Assembly (NCBI GenBank): GCA_964247265.1 | Contig: CAXTTS010000175.1 | Location: forward strand, 1 to 6,915 | Reading direction: 5' to 3' | Length of the DNA stretch: 6,915 bases | Source: Alterirhizorhabdus sp964247265 | GTDB taxonomy: Bacteria; Pseudomonadota; Alphaproteobacteria; Sphingomonadales; Sphingomonadaceae | Part shown: positions 5,563 to 6,915 of the stretch, piece after piece | How positions within the stretch are numbered: the stretch's first letter is position 1 | Layout: every line of letters begins with the position of its first letter | The notes under the pieces: generated by a model | The model's database searches: none | What the model saw: only the letters and a program-made list of their open reading frames with translations | What the model was told of the DNA's origin: nothing | Made by a program: the position numbers and the translations under genes

Positions 5563-6915
5563 CTAGAGGTTAAGCAGCGCCGGATCGCCGCCCTGCGCGG
5601 TGATGTTGATCGATACCGCGCGTTCCACCGCATAACGCAGCAGCGCGTGCGGCCCGCCCGCCTTCGGTCCGGTGCCGGACAGCCCCTCGCCGCCGAACGG
5701 CTGCACCCCCACCACCGCGCCGATGATCGATCGGTTGACGTAGACGTTGCCCGCCGGAATCAGCTCCCGCACCTCGTCGGCAAAGCCCTCGATGCGGCTG
5801 TGGACGCCCAGCGTCAGGCCATAGCCGCGCGCCGCCAACGCACCCGCCGTCTCTGCCAGCGTGGCGGGATCGTAGCGGTAGATGTGCAGGATCGGCCCGA
5901 ACACCTCGCGCTCCAGGAAGTCGGGTCGCGGAACCTCGGCGATCACCGGGCCGAACCACGCGCCCTTTGCGCCGAGCGGACCCACATCCTTGCGGAACAG
6001 GATCCTTGCCTCGCGCTCCAGCCGCGCGACGTGCCGCTCCAGATCGTCGCGCGCCGCCTCGTCGATCACCGGGCCGACATCGCTGCCGGGCATCGCCGGA
6101 TCGCCCAGCACCAGCGCATCGAGCGCACCGCCCAGCGTGGCGATCAGCTCGTCCGCCGAATCGCGCGGCACGTAGAGCACGCGCAGCGCCGAGCAACGCT
6201 GCCCGGCGGAGCCGATGGCGGAGAGGATCACGTCGTCCACCACCTGTTCCTTCAGCGCGGTGGTGTCGACGAACATGCCGTTCAGCCCGCCGGTCTCGGC
6301 AATGAACGGCACGATCGGGCCGGGCCGGGCGGCGAGCGCGCGGTTGATCCCTGCGGCCGTATCGGTGCCGCCGGTAAAGGCCACGCCGTTCACGCCGGAA
6401 TGCGCCGTCAGGATCGGGCCGATCGTGGCGCCGTCGCCCGGCAGCAGCGCCAGCAGATCGGGATCGAGCCCCGCCTTGTGGAACAGCCGCACCGCCTCCG
6501 CCGCGATCAGCACGGTCTGCTCGGCCGGTTTCGCCAGCACGGCATTGCCCGCCGCCAGCGCCGCCGCGATCTGCCCGGTGAAGATCGCCAGCGGGAAGTT
6601 CCACGGGCTGATGCACACGAACAGCCCGCGCCCGCGCAGCTCCAGCTGGTTGGTCTCGCCCACCGGCCCGGTGAGCGTCGTCGGCCCGGCGAACTGCTTC
6701 TCGGCGAGGTGGGCGTAATAGCGGCAGAAATCCACCGCCTCGCGCACCTCGGCCACGCCGTCGTTCAGCGTCTTGCCCGCCTCCAGCGATAGCAAGGCGA
6801 CGAGCCGGTCCATGTCGGCCTCCAGCGCATCGCCCATCGCCCGCAGGGTGAAGGCACGCGCCGGGCCGCCGATCCGGTCCCACCGCGGCTGCGCCTTGCG
6901 CGCGGCGGCCACCGC
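5563..6915 (-). CDS. putA: PutA, C-terminal P5C dehydrogenase part (5' end outside window)
   Basis: These 450 residues are the aldehyde dehydrogenase half of bifunctional proline dehydrogenase / delta-1-pyrroline-5-carboxylate dehydrogenase, which oxidises the proline-derived semialdehyde to glutamate with NAD+. The frame is open at 6915, so no start is visible. Counting from the edge, DRLVALLSLEAGKTLNDGVAEVREAVDFCRYYA starts at 36 (shown here only as its PutA-like key parts: EAGKTL, EVREAVDFCRYYA). ISPWNFPLAIFTGQ (102-115) and FTGGTDTAAG (180-189) form the NAD+ site, general base Glu207 is in AETGG, catalytic Cys241 is in SAGQRCSALRVLYV, and GVQPFGGEGLSGTGPKAGG (403-421) is near the end. The sequence stops at LLNL right after this domain, consistent with a short PutA lacking an extra C-terminal domain. 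A stand-alone P5C dehydrogenase is less likely, as the wording of these motifs is PutA-like. The SnoaL-like gene follows after 57 bases. Confidence 0.92.
   Translation of the reverse strand, partial: AVAAARKAQPRWDRIGGPARAFTLRAMGDALEADMDRLVALLSLEAGKTLNDGVAEVREAVDFCRYYAHLAEKQFAGPTTLTGPVGETNQLELRGRGLFVCISPWNFPLAIFTGQIAAALAAGNAVLAKPAEQTVLIAAEAVRLFHKAGLDPDLLALLPGDGATIGPILTAHSGVNGVAFTGGTDTAAGINRALAARPGPIVPFIAETGGLNGMFVDTTALKEQVVDDVILSAIGSAGQRCSALRVLYVPRDSADELIATLGGALDALVLGDPAMPGSDVGPVIDEAARDDLERHVARLEREARILFRKDVGPLGAKGAWFGPVIAEVPRPDFLEREVFGPILHIYRYDPATLAETAGALAARGYGLTLGVHSRIEGFADEVRELIPAGNVYVNRSIIGAVVGVQPFGGEGLSGTGPKAGGPHALLRYAVERAVSINITAQGGDPALLNL

Noticed and set aside
5179..6792. A 537-codon plus-strand frame opposite putA and the SnoaL-like gene
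   Set aside because: It spans two real genes and the gap between them on the other strand and has shadow-like Arg/His/Gln-rich composition.

Overview
The window is a GC-rich bacterial chromosomal stretch (about two thirds G+C by eye, codon third positions mostly G or C). The protein sequences and style look like an alphaproteobacterium of the Sphingomonas type; this is an impression from sequence, not a database match. I see no tRNA, rRNA, CRISPR array, insertion sequence, phage gene or other mobile feature, and no gene-free stretch longer than about 65 bases. I do not find an obviously new system here: it is an ordinary metabolic region with some small features worth checking.

Layout. Plus strand: the last 43 codons of an unrecognised gene (2-133), an APC-superfamily amino acid permease (183-1589), and a secreted S9-family serine peptidase (1643-3706). 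Minus strand, in order of transcription: the C-terminal 450 residues of a PutA-type P5C dehydrogenase running in from the right edge (6915-5563), a small SnoaL/DUF4440-like protein (5505-5146), and an iron-sulfur L-serine ammonia-lyase (5081-3687). The peptidase and the serine ammonia-lyase converge and overlap tail to tail by 20 bases.

How the genes could work together (inference). All four recognisable enzymes and transporters concern peptide or amino acid use: an exported peptidase that would release amino acids or short peptides, a permease that would import amino acids, PutA that oxidises proline to glutamate, and SdaA that converts serine to pyruvate and ammonia. The two strands meeting at 3687-3706 could be two halves of an amino acid scavenging neighbourhood. 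The SnoaL-like protein between putA and sdaA has no assignable role.

Regulation. Clear Shine-Dalgarno sequences fix the starts of the permease (183), the peptidase (1643) and the SnoaL-like gene (ATG at 5505, not the upstream GTG). The serine ammonia-lyase has no Shine-Dalgarno but a TATAGA box just before its ATG, which suggests a leaderless transcript. GC-rich perfect hairpins without T tracts sit at or next to the stop codons of several genes.
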